This document shows, in pieces, positions 15,036 through 23,105 of a stretch of DNA of 26,024 nucleotides (position 1 is its first letter; each line of letters starts with the position of its first letter). The DNA is from a virus. The notes under the pieces are model-generated. The model saw nothing but the letters and a program-made list of their open reading frames with translations. It had not been told where the DNA came from and made no database searches. The stretch is from positions 1 through 26,024 of the IMG/VR virus record IMGVR_UViG_3300032053_013224; one strand, given 5' to 3'. Made by a program: the position numbers and the translations under genes.

Positions 15036-15779
15036 TTAAGCCTTAATGTTTATATTTACCTGACCTTCAGAGTCTATCTCATCATTACCCGATTCTGACA
15101 TTTCAGATATGTGAGCTGCCTGTAATTTTTCCTTAAGCTTATCCATAAAAACAGGCCACACTTCAGGGCATACTTCGCTAATCGTTTCTCGAACAGCCAT
15201 CTTAAGGAGCTGCATCTGTTGAACAATTCTACCAACATCAATATTAATATTGGTCTGTTCACCATCCTTAAGTGTTTGCTCCATATCGAAAGCATCTTTG
15301 AGTATATCTTTCATTAAACGAATCTGCTCAAGAATTACCTTCTCATTAAGATGATGTGTCTTTTCACCTTCCATTATACCCAAGTGCTTTTGTAAATTCA
15401 AATAACACTCTTCCAATCGTTGATTAGTATTGGAAATTTGAAGAGCAAGGCCTTGAACATATTCAGCCTTAGCTACTTGATAATTCTCTGAAGAATGTGC
15501 AACCTCAACAGCACGACGTTTTCGGTCTTCTGATATTTTAACTGATCTCTCTTTTTTAAGTTCAGCTAGTACATCGCCATCTAAATTCAAATAGTTTTTA
15601 CGATAGGCTTGTAGGGTCATCTTACCAACTTGCAGTTTAGGTTGACGACCAAAACGCTGTTTCACCCATGCAGCAACCGACTCAACTGACTCGCCTGCTA
15701 GTAATCTTTCGTCTATTTCAGACTTATTAGGATGCTTCAATAAAGAGGCACCTGTTGAACCACCATTATTACTTGTCAT
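15036..15779 (-). CDS. HTH and coiled-coil protein, candidate small terminase subunit
   Basis: The product is 247 residues. TAAGG lies six bases before the ATG. The N-terminal domain (about 20-65) looks like a helix-turn-helix: LLAGESVESVAAWVKQRFG, then KLQVGKMTLQAYRKNYL. A basic patch (SEDRKRRAVEV) and a long coiled-coil region (about 95-170) follow, then a helical segment and an acidic tail. An N-terminal HTH, oligomerising coiled coil and acidic C-terminus match the layout of small terminase subunits, which bind the packaging site. It could instead be a transcription regulator. It sits inside the virion-like cluster about 10 kb upstream of terL, unlike the common side-by-side order. The HTH call is moderate and the terminase call is inference. 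Confidence 0.8.
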   Translation of the reverse strand: MTSNNGGSTGASLLKHPNKSEIDERLLAGESVESVAAWVKQRFGRQPKLQVGKMTLQAYRKNYLNLDGDVLAELKKERSVKISEDRKRRAVEVAHSSENYQVAKAEYVQGLALQISNTNQRLEECYLNLQKHLGIMEGEKTHHLNEKVILEQIRLMKDILKDAFDMEQTLKDGEQTNINIDVGRIVQQMQLLKMAVRETISEVCPEVWPVFMDKLKEKLQAAHISEMSESGNDEIDSEGQVNINIKA

Positions 15780-15787
15780 GTTTTACC

Positions 15788-17416
15788 TTACTTCTTAGGG
15801 GGCAATCCTATTTCCTTTGATAACTCTTCCTCTGTAACTTCTATTTCATCTTGTGATGGTAATGAGGAGGGTGGTGCGACAGGAGGAGGTGCTACCACGG
15901 GAGGAGGTGTAGCTGCTTGAGCTTTCTCTACGAAAGAATAAGCTTCACGAACAGCTTCCATAAAGGGCTTACCTTTAAATACGCCATCCACTACTAAACC
16001 AATAATCTTTTTGGAATTTTCTTCACCTCTTAGGGCTAGATCTAAATCGCGAGCAAAACGATACTCAAGATTGTAAGCTTTCTTCTCAAGAGAAGAAGTT
16101 CTCATACCTGAGCCTGCTAGGAGTGATTGCCACAAATAAGCAATCAACCGCTCTACCGTGGATTGACTCTGTGTCTTAGCAATCATTTGTGCTTTAGTTT
16201 TGGGATTAATCTTAGTAGATTCAAGAAAGTTAATTGTTTCCTTCTGAGCGTCTTCAAGAGGTTTGTCCTGACCCCAACTCTTTGTTTGTTCCATAAATCG
16301 TTCTAGTGCTGACTTTTTCTCATATTCTGGTGTAGGACTTAATTTAACTGGCTGAAGAGCTGTTTTCATAAAACCCTTCACACTACTCTTACTTAGAAAT
16401 GGATGTGGGCTTTGATAAAAATCAGGCCTATCAGGTGTCATTTCCGAAATACTACCACCATTATGCTCTACACCATCTTGTGTTGTAAAGCCTTCTGCAT
16501 AATTGTACACAGACCTGTCAAGTGGACACTGATAAACATAATCAGCGATACGATAAAGAGAAGTACCAGGATGATCTGGACAATAACGACTATTTAATGT
16601 TGTCTTGCCAAAATACCCCTCTTCAGCCTTCTTTGTAAGACTAGCCTCTGCGTGCAACTCAACTGCTGATTTGAAGTTTGTATCTTCGTTCTTCTTATAA
16701 GAAGGAAGCTTCTTCTTTGAATCCTCATCATATGTACCACCACTAGCGCGAGTGGTTTGTTGATTAGGGGTGTCAAGAAAGGTCTTTTGAGGAAAGGTGG
16801 TGTTCCAATTGCCTGTTGTTTGGTTTTGAACACCAATCTTGTGCTCAACTTCATGTCCACCAGTATAAGTGAAGGTTCCACCTTCAATTGGACACTGATA
16901 AATTCCATCGGAAACCCTACGAAGCATTACGCCAGCATGTTCTGGACAATAGCGAGTCCATTCTTCTGGTGCAACATAAGTAGTATGATGACGCTCTGGA
17001 AGAGGACCATAAACTGTATCAGCTGTCTTTGTTTGTTTATTGGTAGAGCCAATTGTATATCCTTCACCCTTTGCTTTGTTTATTTCTGTCAAAGGATTAG
17101 GATAATCGACACCTACAACACGACTACCATTGTAGTCAACCCAATTAGCTACAGCCTCGGCACCTGCTTTGATGGCTCCATCACCAAACTCTAGGGTTCT
17201 AAAGCGATTGTCTTTCATCCACTTCTTTACCCATTGAATGAAAGCGGGTCCAACTGGGATACCATCTGGAACTCTAGGATTAACTTGAGGATTCCAACGT
17301 TCACGTGCCTGTTGAAGCCAGATTGTGCCAATCTCAGCAACAAGTGAGTCTTGAGGATCCACCTGGGCTAATTTCCGCCTTTTCTCAGCACGAACCTGTA
17401 ATTGCTGTTTATCCAT
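15788..17416 (-). CDS. Virion-like protein with duplicated CPxH zinc-binding repeat
   Basis: The product is 542 residues. AAGGAG lies six bases before the ATG. Two near-identical zinc-knuckle repeats are visible: RYCPEHAGVMLRRVSDGIYQ with CPIEGG (C157, H160, C175), and RYCPDHPGTSLYRIADYVYQ with CPLDRS (C279, H282, C297). They are 122 residues apart. Each has three obvious metal ligands; the fourth is not clear. Between them are polar Thr/Asn/Gln-rich stretches typical of extended virion parts. KGFMKTALQP (347-356) is one of the short motifs shared with neighbouring proteins. The C-terminal part is helical and ends in a Pro/Val-rich linker and an acidic tail. No family recognised; probably structural from size and context. 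Confidence 0.87.
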   Translation of the reverse strand: MDKQQLQVRAEKRRKLAQVDPQDSLVAEIGTIWLQQARERWNPQVNPRVPDGIPVGPAFIQWVKKWMKDNRFRTLEFGDGAIKAGAEAVANWVDYNGSRVVGVDYPNPLTEINKAKGEGYTIGSTNKQTKTADTVYGPLPERHHTTYVAPEEWTRYCPEHAGVMLRRVSDGIYQCPIEGGTFTYTGGHEVEHKIGVQNQTTGNWNTTFPQKTFLDTPNQQTTRASGGTYDEDSKKKLPSYKKNEDTNFKSAVELHAEASLTKKAEEGYFGKTTLNSRYCPDHPGTSLYRIADYVYQCPLDRSVYNYAEGFTTQDGVEHNGGSISEMTPDRPDFYQSPHPFLSKSSVKGFMKTALQPVKLSPTPEYEKKSALERFMEQTKSWGQDKPLEDAQKETINFLESTKINPKTKAQMIAKTQSQSTVERLIAYLWQSLLAGSGMRTSSLEKKAYNLEYRFARDLDLALRGEENSKKIIGLVVDGVFKGKPFMEAVREAYSFVEKAQAATPPPVVAPPPVAPPSSLPSQDEIEVTEEELSKEIGLPPKK

Positions 17417-17430
17417 GACTCACTCCTTCA

Positions 17431-19086
17431 CTATGTAAGACGAATTTGATTAGTTACAATTGCTCCCTTATATGAATCATCGTGCTGCTTGTTCCAATCA
17501 AGATGAGCCCTTACACAAACGCCACCTTGTCGAACAACACCACTACACTGAGTGTGTAATAAATTGCAATAATCTGTTGAAGACTGGCGCACTGCACGAC
17601 CAGACGATGTAATGATTGTACCCCTTGGCTTATAGTAAGCACAACAATTGCAACGTTCACTAAAATTAACTGAGGCTTGCTCAATCCAATTCTGATAATC
17701 AGATACTGCAGTATTGTGTGCATCTGAGCCAAACTTGTCTTGAACTAGATTTAAGGCCTCACGTGCAATAGAATGCTTGTGATCAAATGCAGCTCTGTGA
17801 ATGATCTTACGAAGCTCATTGTATGACATGTCTATAAAGGCTGCACTATAGCGAGGTACTTCAATTAACTCTTCTTTGTTTAACATAGCTTCAACTTGAG
17901 GGCGATCCATCTTCCGAACTTCACCATCATCAGCTATGAAAAGGGAGGGAAACATTACACTGCCTTCCTCTACTTCAACTGGCACTGAAACCTCAACCTT
18001 ACCCTTTTTCGTCCAAAGAGTAGAGTCAAAGGTCATTCCCCTGTCGTTATCGCCAGCAAAACGCGTATCACATTTAAATCCAAGCTTTTTGAATTCATCG
18101 GTAATTAATTCGCGACCTACCTTTATGGTCTGCTCAGGATAACGAGAAGCCTTACGAATAACAGCATCTTCTAGAATGGTATCAATATTAGCCAACTCTG
18201 GGCTTAGTTGACTAAGTTTTTGAGGAACAATATCCTTTATATAGGCTTCAACTTCATCAACCTCTAGTGAATTAGCTTGTTTAATCTCTCTGGTGGTATC
18301 AGAAGTTAAATTACCACGAATAGCATTGGCTGCTGTTAGATCACTCTTATCTTTTGAATTATCTACAAGTAGTTGCTCTATTCCATCCTCATTAAATGCA
18401 TAAAGCTTATCTCCTGCCAGATCTGCAAAGACGTCAGGCACCTCTGGTAGGCCATCTTTTACAGCTACAGGGACATTGATATGTGTAGTTCCCTTAGTTG
18501 TAGGAAATGAAGCCAAATAGAGTAGTGCTGCCTTTGCACAGTGTTTCAGTGAGGTGCGAGCCCCTTTGCATCCAATAGACTCGAGTTGAGTTCGCACTAA
18601 TTCACTACCAGCTTTCACTAGTTGTGGATTATGAGCAGCAAAGCTAACTGGGCTACCAATTCCCAGTGCCTCAACAGCTTGATCTAGAGCCTCTTCATGC
18701 TCATCAACCTCAATGGATGCTCGCTTAGCTGTAGACAGATCCCTATCCATCTGATCATAAGGAATACGCTCAAGAACTGTCTTCTTTAAGCTTTCCTCTG
18801 TGGGTGGCAATAAGTCTGCAAAAACAGACTTAAAGGAGCTTTGTGGATTTAATCCCGCAAAGCTATTATAAAGACTATAAACCTCCTCAGCACTAACCAT
18901 GCGATTAGGTTCCTGTGCTGCCATTCTTTCAATCGCTCCACCCACATTACGAATAACGGGGTCGTGACGATGTGTGTTTTCCACACCAGCAAACCGTTGC
19001 ATTAGATCACTTACAGCGAAAACTCTGAAAGTGTCCACAGCCAACAGATCAGCCAAACCTCGGATGATCTCATTCATGTTATCCAT
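17431..19086 (-). CDS. Virion-like protein with internal domain duplication and Cys-rich C-terminus
   Basis: The product is 551 residues. A strong AAGGAGG lies seven bases before the ATG. The centre is duplicated: residues about 120-241 and 268-405 align. Matching pieces are IEVDEHEEALDQ with LEVDEVEAYIKD, VKAGSELVRTQLESIGCK with IKVGRELITDEFKKLGFK, INVPVAVKDG with VSVPVEVEEG, and FNEDGIEQLLV with MDRPQVEAMLN. The C-terminus (479-524) has six cysteines (C479, C481, C482, C507, C514, C524) in a basic region, suggesting metal binding. The N-terminus is helical (IIRGLADLLAVDTFRVFAV). I cannot assign a family. The size, the duplication and the flanking genes suggest a virion or head-core component. 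Confidence 0.87.
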   Translation of the reverse strand: MDNMNEIIRGLADLLAVDTFRVFAVSDLMQRFAGVENTHRHDPVIRNVGGAIERMAAQEPNRMVSAEEVYSLYNSFAGLNPQSSFKSVFADLLPPTEESLKKTVLERIPYDQMDRDLSTAKRASIEVDEHEEALDQAVEALGIGSPVSFAAHNPQLVKAGSELVRTQLESIGCKGARTSLKHCAKAALLYLASFPTTKGTTHINVPVAVKDGLPEVPDVFADLAGDKLYAFNEDGIEQLLVDNSKDKSDLTAANAIRGNLTSDTTREIKQANSLEVDEVEAYIKDIVPQKLSQLSPELANIDTILEDAVIRKASRYPEQTIKVGRELITDEFKKLGFKCDTRFAGDNDRGMTFDSTLWTKKGKVEVSVPVEVEEGSVMFPSLFIADDGEVRKMDRPQVEAMLNKEELIEVPRYSAAFIDMSYNELRKIIHRAAFDHKHSIAREALNLVQDKFGSDAHNTAVSDYQNWIEQASVNFSERCNCCAYYKPRGTIITSSGRAVRQSSTDYCNLLHTQCSGVVRQGGVCVRAHLDWNKQHDDSYKGAIVTNQIRLT

Positions 19087-19098
19087 TGAAAACCCTCC

Positions 19099-20463
19099 TT
19101 AACTAGAAGATGTTATTCGTTGTACCAGTTTACAACGCTTTTGTTGTCTTACCTTAATGCCCAGTCTTTCTAAAGCTATATTTTTTCTAGCCTGTTGGCT
19201 AGGTTTTTGTTGTTCTTCTTCTCTTTGCTCTTGCAAATACTGTTTCCACGCCTCTTCTTCTTTTTGTTCTGCTTCTTTTTGTTCTGCTTCTTTTTTTTGC
19301 CGTTCAATTATCCACTCTAATCGTTGTTCCCATTCTTCTGTGGTTGCTGGTATGGGTAACTTTTTTGGGTGTCCATGCTCCTTTAGGTAATCTAGCTCCT
19401 CTTGCTCCCGTTGAGCCTTCATTTCTGCTTTCATTCTTGGATAATCGACCTCTTCCCATTGCTTTTGCTTAATTTTCAATTGTCGAGCCGCTTCTTGCTT
19501 TTCACGAAGAAACTCAAGATCCTCTGCCTTACTCAGCTCATCTTGTTTTTCACGGAAATCCTTTTTCTGTTGAAAATTTTGTTCTATATCTTTGAGAGCA
19601 CTAGGAGTCAAAGTTGATTGAAATAATAGTTCCTGTATCTTTGTCATTGCCTTCTGTAGAGCGTGAGCTGATGGCATTAGAAATGCATTACCACCTAGAG
19701 ATATTAAACGTCCAGGCTGTGTGTCAACACCAAACAAATTTTCTACCATTTGGACTTGATCAGACAAGGCTGACCTTGTTGTTCTATCTTTCTCTTTCAT
19801 TTCCATGTTCCTTACTTTTTTCAAAAGAGCATTAGAATGTTCAAGAATAGAACTATCTGCACTAAAATATTGTTGATACACATGTAAAACCCGATTGTGA
19901 ATATCTTGTAATTGTTGAGCAACTGTTTCTATATCAAAAGTGGCTCTTTTCTTTAATCTTAAAGAACTTACCTTAATTTCTTCCTCAGGCTCAAAATCTT
20001 TTTTATATAATGTTTCTGGACGTAAACGATAATGTTCATATTCTTTACGCCGACGATCTTCTTCATATTGAGCAGGAAAATGTTCCCTATACCATTTGGT
20101 ATCTTTGAGAACGCTCATCAATTTTCCCCACCACGTCTTCTCTAATTTTCTAGATATATCACCACTACCTCGAATAACCGCTATAAAACGTCCAAGATGG
20201 TTATGAGATCTATTTAGTTCTGCAATAGATTCATCTATATCCCCTATTAGCATTTCTCGCATGGAAATCTCACTATCTTGATCTTTTATTGGTTCTTGTG
20301 CTTGTAATCCCGAAAGAGATTGGGCAACCAACTTTTCTTTATTGTTCTCAATATCTCGAACAACCTCACCAATGTCGGCTTGAATCTCCTCCAAGTTAAG
20401 TTGGACTTCTTCAAGTACTTTAGTTAGGGATCCAGATGCTTCTTTCTTTATATTATAAATCAT
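19099..20463 (-). CDS. Long coiled-coil, highly charged protein
   Basis: The product is 454 residues, dominated by heptad-like helical stretches (VLEEVQLNLEEIQADIGEVV near the N-terminus; Lys/Glu/Gln-rich from about 295 to 430). A small less-charged patch near residues 250-275 (PGRLISLGGNAFLMPSAHAL) may be a globular element. The C-terminal region is low in complexity and contains an exact 15-base tandem repeat encoding EAEQK twice. The basic end (IKVRQQKRCKLVQRI) could touch nucleic acid. The start overlaps the preceding gene by 11 bases, with AGGGG about ten bases upstream. A scaffold-like, tape-like or core role is compatible but not supported by any specific motif. The shared helical module is absent. 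Confidence 0.85.
   Translation of the reverse strand: MIYNIKKEASGSLTKVLEEVQLNLEEIQADIGEVVRDIENNKEKLVAQSLSGLQAQEPIKDQDSEISMREMLIGDIDESIAELNRSHNHLGRFIAVIRGSGDISRKLEKTWWGKLMSVLKDTKWYREHFPAQYEEDRRRKEYEHYRLRPETLYKKDFEPEEEIKVSSLRLKKRATFDIETVAQQLQDIHNRVLHVYQQYFSADSSILEHSNALLKKVRNMEMKEKDRTTRSALSDQVQMVENLFGVDTQPGRLISLGGNAFLMPSAHALQKAMTKIQELLFQSTLTPSALKDIEQNFQQKKDFREKQDELSKAEDLEFLREKQEAARQLKIKQKQWEEVDYPRMKAEMKAQREQEELDYLKEHGHPKKLPIPATTEEWEQRLEWIIERQKKEAEQKEAEQKEEEAWKQYLQEQREEEQQKPSQQARKNIALERLGIKVRQQKRCKLVQRITSSS
19261..19290 (-). repeat. Exact 15-base tandem repeat, two copies, in the coiled-coil gene
   Basis: The plus-strand unit TTTTTGTTCTGCTTC occurs twice back to back; on the coding strand it reads as EAEQK-EAEQK. 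The unit is a multiple of three and keeps the frame, so copy number could vary without disrupting the protein. Similar GAA/CAA-rich sequence continues on both sides. Confidence 0.9.
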
Positions 20464-21901
20464 AATTCAATAACCCCTGAAAGGTTTTCAAGATTCTATC
20501 AAAGGCTTGCTCTGTTGTCTCATCACCTCTGACTCCAGGTGTGAGTGTATAATGCAATGTTTGAATTAAACGAGATATGGATCTATCGTACCACTCTTCC
20601 CAAATTACACTATCACGTGTAGAAGACCTGTATCCCGAATGCTGAAGTTGAACATCTTGAGTTTGTTTAACCCCCCCTGCAATACGATCAATGTCAGACT
20701 CAATTTCACCTTTAAGATCTGTGATATTACGTTGATTATTGTCAATAAACTTTTGAGTCCTTTTCTCATCAGTTCCCTTACTTATATACATACCAAAAGA
20801 AATTCTTTGTTTCAAGATAGCATCCTGAGTATAATTGTTTACCCATCTTTCTAAGATATTAATATCACCCTCTATTTGATTGAATTTACGATCCATATTT
20901 CTATAATTATAAATATCGGGAGGTTTACCAGGGCTCTCAAGAGCACTATATTCAGCTCTCGTTAAAGGTGAATTGGTTTGAATATCAACTTGATGTATGT
21001 TTTTAACAATTACATCAAAACGCTCTTCCAAACTCTCTATTCGATCATAAAGTGCCTGCCTTTTGGTTAACTCAGTCACTAAAAACTTTTGTTGTGCAAG
21101 GGATTTTTCTAAGGCTGAAACAACGTCGGGAGCCATTCTGTCTATTGTTTGCTCCTCAACCTCCTTTGTGCCCACAAAGGGTAATAAGCCATCTGTGTAG
21201 GCCTTACATAGTAAGGAATAAAAGGAAGACTTAGGAGACAAACTGCGCGGGAAAAGAGCTTTGAGTTTTTTAATTCCCTCCTCAACATCATCTTCATTAA
21301 ACCTTTTAATGGCACCTTCTATATCGCTAAGCACCTTCACACCTTGTCTAATTGTCTTCTCTATGTCCACATTAGAGGAAGATCTACCTTCTTCTCTGAT
21401 TTTTGCATGTACCGCTAGTTTACCAAGAGTTCTCTTTACCTGTTCTATGGCTGTCAATGCCTCTCTAACACTTTGTTGTTCTGTGTGGGCTGGCAGCAAT
21501 CCTGACAACGAGCGTGACAACTCTTGTACTTCTTCAATGAAACTACGATAACGCGTTTCGTATTTTGTCCCTTTATATCTCGTATTCAAAGTTGGTATTA
21601 AATATTGTTCAATGTAAGCATTAAAATGCTTTTGTAACTCTTCAATAGCACGTTGCCTTGTCATGCCAAACAAAGGAGTTCCAGATATTGGAAAGCTAAT
21701 GTCTACACCTTTTATTAGATCACTTGGCTTAAACTTCTCAAGCACCATTACAATCTTAACTAACTGAGCTATCATTGGCTTCTCTTTAAGGGCCAAAAGT
21801 TGAGCTTTCTTTTCTATTAATTTATCAATAGTGTTGGCTTCCCTTTGAAGCCCCAAAAAGTCAAGCTCATCAGCTATATGTAAAAGCTCAGTAATGTTCA
21901 T
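20453..21901 (-). CDS. Helical virion-like protein with N-terminal helical module
   Basis: The product is 482 residues. The ATG is one base after the preceding stop. The N-terminus is a strong copy of the shared module (residues 1-34: LLHIADELDFLG, then LQREANTIDKLIEKKAQ), ending in a KKAQ segment like those after other copies. The rest is mostly helical, with several coiled-coil-like stretches (EALTAIEQVKRTLGKLAV; FLVTELTKRQALYDRIESL) and an aromatic C-terminal part (SVIWEEWYDRSISRLIQTL). No catalytic motif is visible. Having the module exactly at the N-terminus suggests a detachable targeting or docking tag. That is inference from its mixed placement across proteins. Confidence 0.86.
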   Translation of the reverse strand: MNITELLHIADELDFLGLQREANTIDKLIEKKAQLLALKEKPMIAQLVKIVMVLEKFKPSDLIKGVDISFPISGTPLFGMTRQRAIEELQKHFNAYIEQYLIPTLNTRYKGTKYETRYRSFIEEVQELSRSLSGLLPAHTEQQSVREALTAIEQVKRTLGKLAVHAKIREEGRSSSNVDIEKTIRQGVKVLSDIEGAIKRFNEDDVEEGIKKLKALFPRSLSPKSSFYSLLCKAYTDGLLPFVGTKEVEEQTIDRMAPDVVSALEKSLAQQKFLVTELTKRQALYDRIESLEERFDVIVKNIHQVDIQTNSPLTRAEYSALESPGKPPDIYNYRNMDRKFNQIEGDINILERWVNNYTQDAILKQRISFGMYISKGTDEKRTQKFIDNNQRNITDLKGEIESDIDRIAGGVKQTQDVQLQHSGYRSSTRDSVIWEEWYDRSISRLIQTLHYTLTPGVRGDETTEQAFDRILKTFQGLLNYDL

Positions 21902-21902
21902 A

Positions 21903-22385
21903 TTACTTATTGCAATCGCACCTTATCTCGTTAAGCCCAATAGACTTAGGCTGCTTACCACAATTGGGACATTTATTAGTTATAAAAGCATAAAGACTCT
22001 TCACAAAGGAAGGTTCTTCAACTTTTTTCATTATATATTGCTTAAAATCGCCAATTGACCCCTTATTAAAACCAAAATCTTGACCTGCAAATTTATAAAT
22101 TGGCACCCCACGAAAAGCCACAGTTAGTGTTTCTGCTGTGACATCTGAGTGAGTAGTCCAGGGATTGGTTTCAACTTCTGATCTTATTATGTAATCTGAA
22201 CCATCATCACCTTTTTGAATAGCCCAGATACAATTGTCAACTTGATCTCTAAAAAGATTAATGCCAACTTGGGCAAAGCGAGGATTAGATAAAGCCTCTT
22301 TTAAAGCAATTTTATTTCTAGAAGCATGTCTTATCATCATGGCACCCAGAAAAGTGAGATCTAACTCTATGTCCCTTTGAGGCAT
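21903..22385 (-). CDS. Small protein with C-terminal zinc ribbon
   Basis: The product is 160 residues. AAGAAGGAG lies six bases before the ATG. The N-terminus (DLTFLGAMMIRHASRNKIAL) is helical, the middle is alpha/beta (DNCIWAIQKGDDGSDYIIRS), and the end is a CPNCGKQ...RCDC knuckle (C139, C142, C156, C158). It is the first gene after the 152-base gap and so opens the virion-like cluster. The family is not recognised. Short zinc-ribbon proteins are common in phages and often bind nucleic acid or act structurally, so the fold does not decide the role. Confidence 0.85.
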   Translation of the reverse strand: MPQRDIELDLTFLGAMMIRHASRNKIALKEALSNPRFAQVGINLFRDQVDNCIWAIQKGDDGSDYIIRSEVETNPWTTHSDVTAETLTVAFRGVPIYKFAGQDFGFNKGSIGDFKQYIMKKVEEPSFVKSLYAFITNKCPNCGKQPKSIGLNEIRCDCNK

Positions 22386-22537
22386 CTCTAACTCCTTCTT
22401 AAATCAAGATTTAACACCTATCAAGGAAGTGTGTCTTCACAAATCATATTGAAATCCAATACTATTGATTATTATCGATAGTTATATCAATCAATCTCAC
22501 TTTTTTTTAGATTTAAGAATTGAATTAAAAAGAAAAT
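22386..22537 (-). promoter_or_regulatory. AT-rich intergenic gap with imperfect palindrome, possible regulatory site
   Basis: No gene is seen here. It separates the nucleic-acid module from the virion-like cluster and is the longest non-coding gap outside the intron. ATTGATT (22464-22470) and AATCAAT (22489-22495) are inverted arms with partial pairing inside, and TATCGATA (22473-22480) is a palindrome within them. On the plus strand the structure is followed by eight T residues starting a few bases later, but the stem is AT-only. It could be an operator, a phage promoter region or a weak terminator. No confident -35/-10 pair was found. Confidence 0.35.
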
Positions 22538-23104
22538 TTAAATTGGATAAGGGGCATCACGGTCACGATTTTCATCATAACCTATAAACCAATCGTCAAA
22601 ATTCTTTAAATAAGTAATGGCAATATCAACGTCATCTCTCTCTAAAGACTTAAGATCTTTTAAGACCTGTTGACATATTGAATCTCTAAGGCATAATTTT
22701 TGCAACTTACGCTCAATACCACCGTGATGCTTACCATGTCTCCTACTCTTAATGCCTTTTATAGCGTAGGCTATGCTGGTGTATCCTGACCTATCACTAG
22801 AATATTGTTGACCTAATACTGTTGCTATCTCTTGATAAGTCTTACCTTTACGCATTAAAAAAAGCACTTTCTTTTGATGATCTGTAAAATATTGACCAGT
22901 AAGAGCAAGGAGACGTTGGAATAATTGATGACGAGCCTTTTCACGGGCCTCACCAATGATAGCATTTTCTTCAGCCCTATAAAGGTTCTGATCAGCCCCC
23001 ACACGATTATTTAAGTCTCTAGGGTCACAACAAATTTCTCTCCACTTATGTTGTCCATAAAATTCATTCTCGTCACCTGGATCGAAATGAGGACTCTTAA
23101 CCAT
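22538..23104 (-). CDS. Sigma-region-4-like helix-turn-helix protein
   Basis: The product is 188 residues. GGGAGGG lies six bases before the ATG. Residues about 66-120 look like sigma region 4: LTGQYFTDHQKKVLFLMRKG, then KTYQEIATVLGQ, then YTSIAYAIKGIKSRR. A basic HGKHHGGIERKLQKLC segment follows. This combination, with a Gly-Gly-Ile/Leu plus Lys-Leu-Gln-Lys tail, appears in phage-encoded sigma-like or HTH regulators. The protein lacks visible region 2, so it is not a full sigma factor. It is the last gene before the regulatory gap, so it may control the virion-like cluster. That is positional inference. A small terminase role is an alternative for such HTH proteins. Confidence 0.85.
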   Translation of the reverse strand: MVKSPHFDPGDENEFYGQHKWREICCDPRDLNNRVGADQNLYRAEENAIIGEAREKARHQLFQRLLALTGQYFTDHQKKVLFLMRKGKTYQEIATVLGQQYSSDRSGYTSIAYAIKGIKSRRHGKHHGGIERKLQKLCLRDSICQQVLKDLKSLERDDVDIAITYLKNFDDWFIGYDENRDRDAPYPI

Positions 23105-23105
23105 T

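Noticed and set aside
16757-17194. A 145-residue plus-strand ORF
   Set aside because: It is antisense to the zinc-repeat protein gene, with no ribosome site or recognisable content; all supported genes are on the minus strand.
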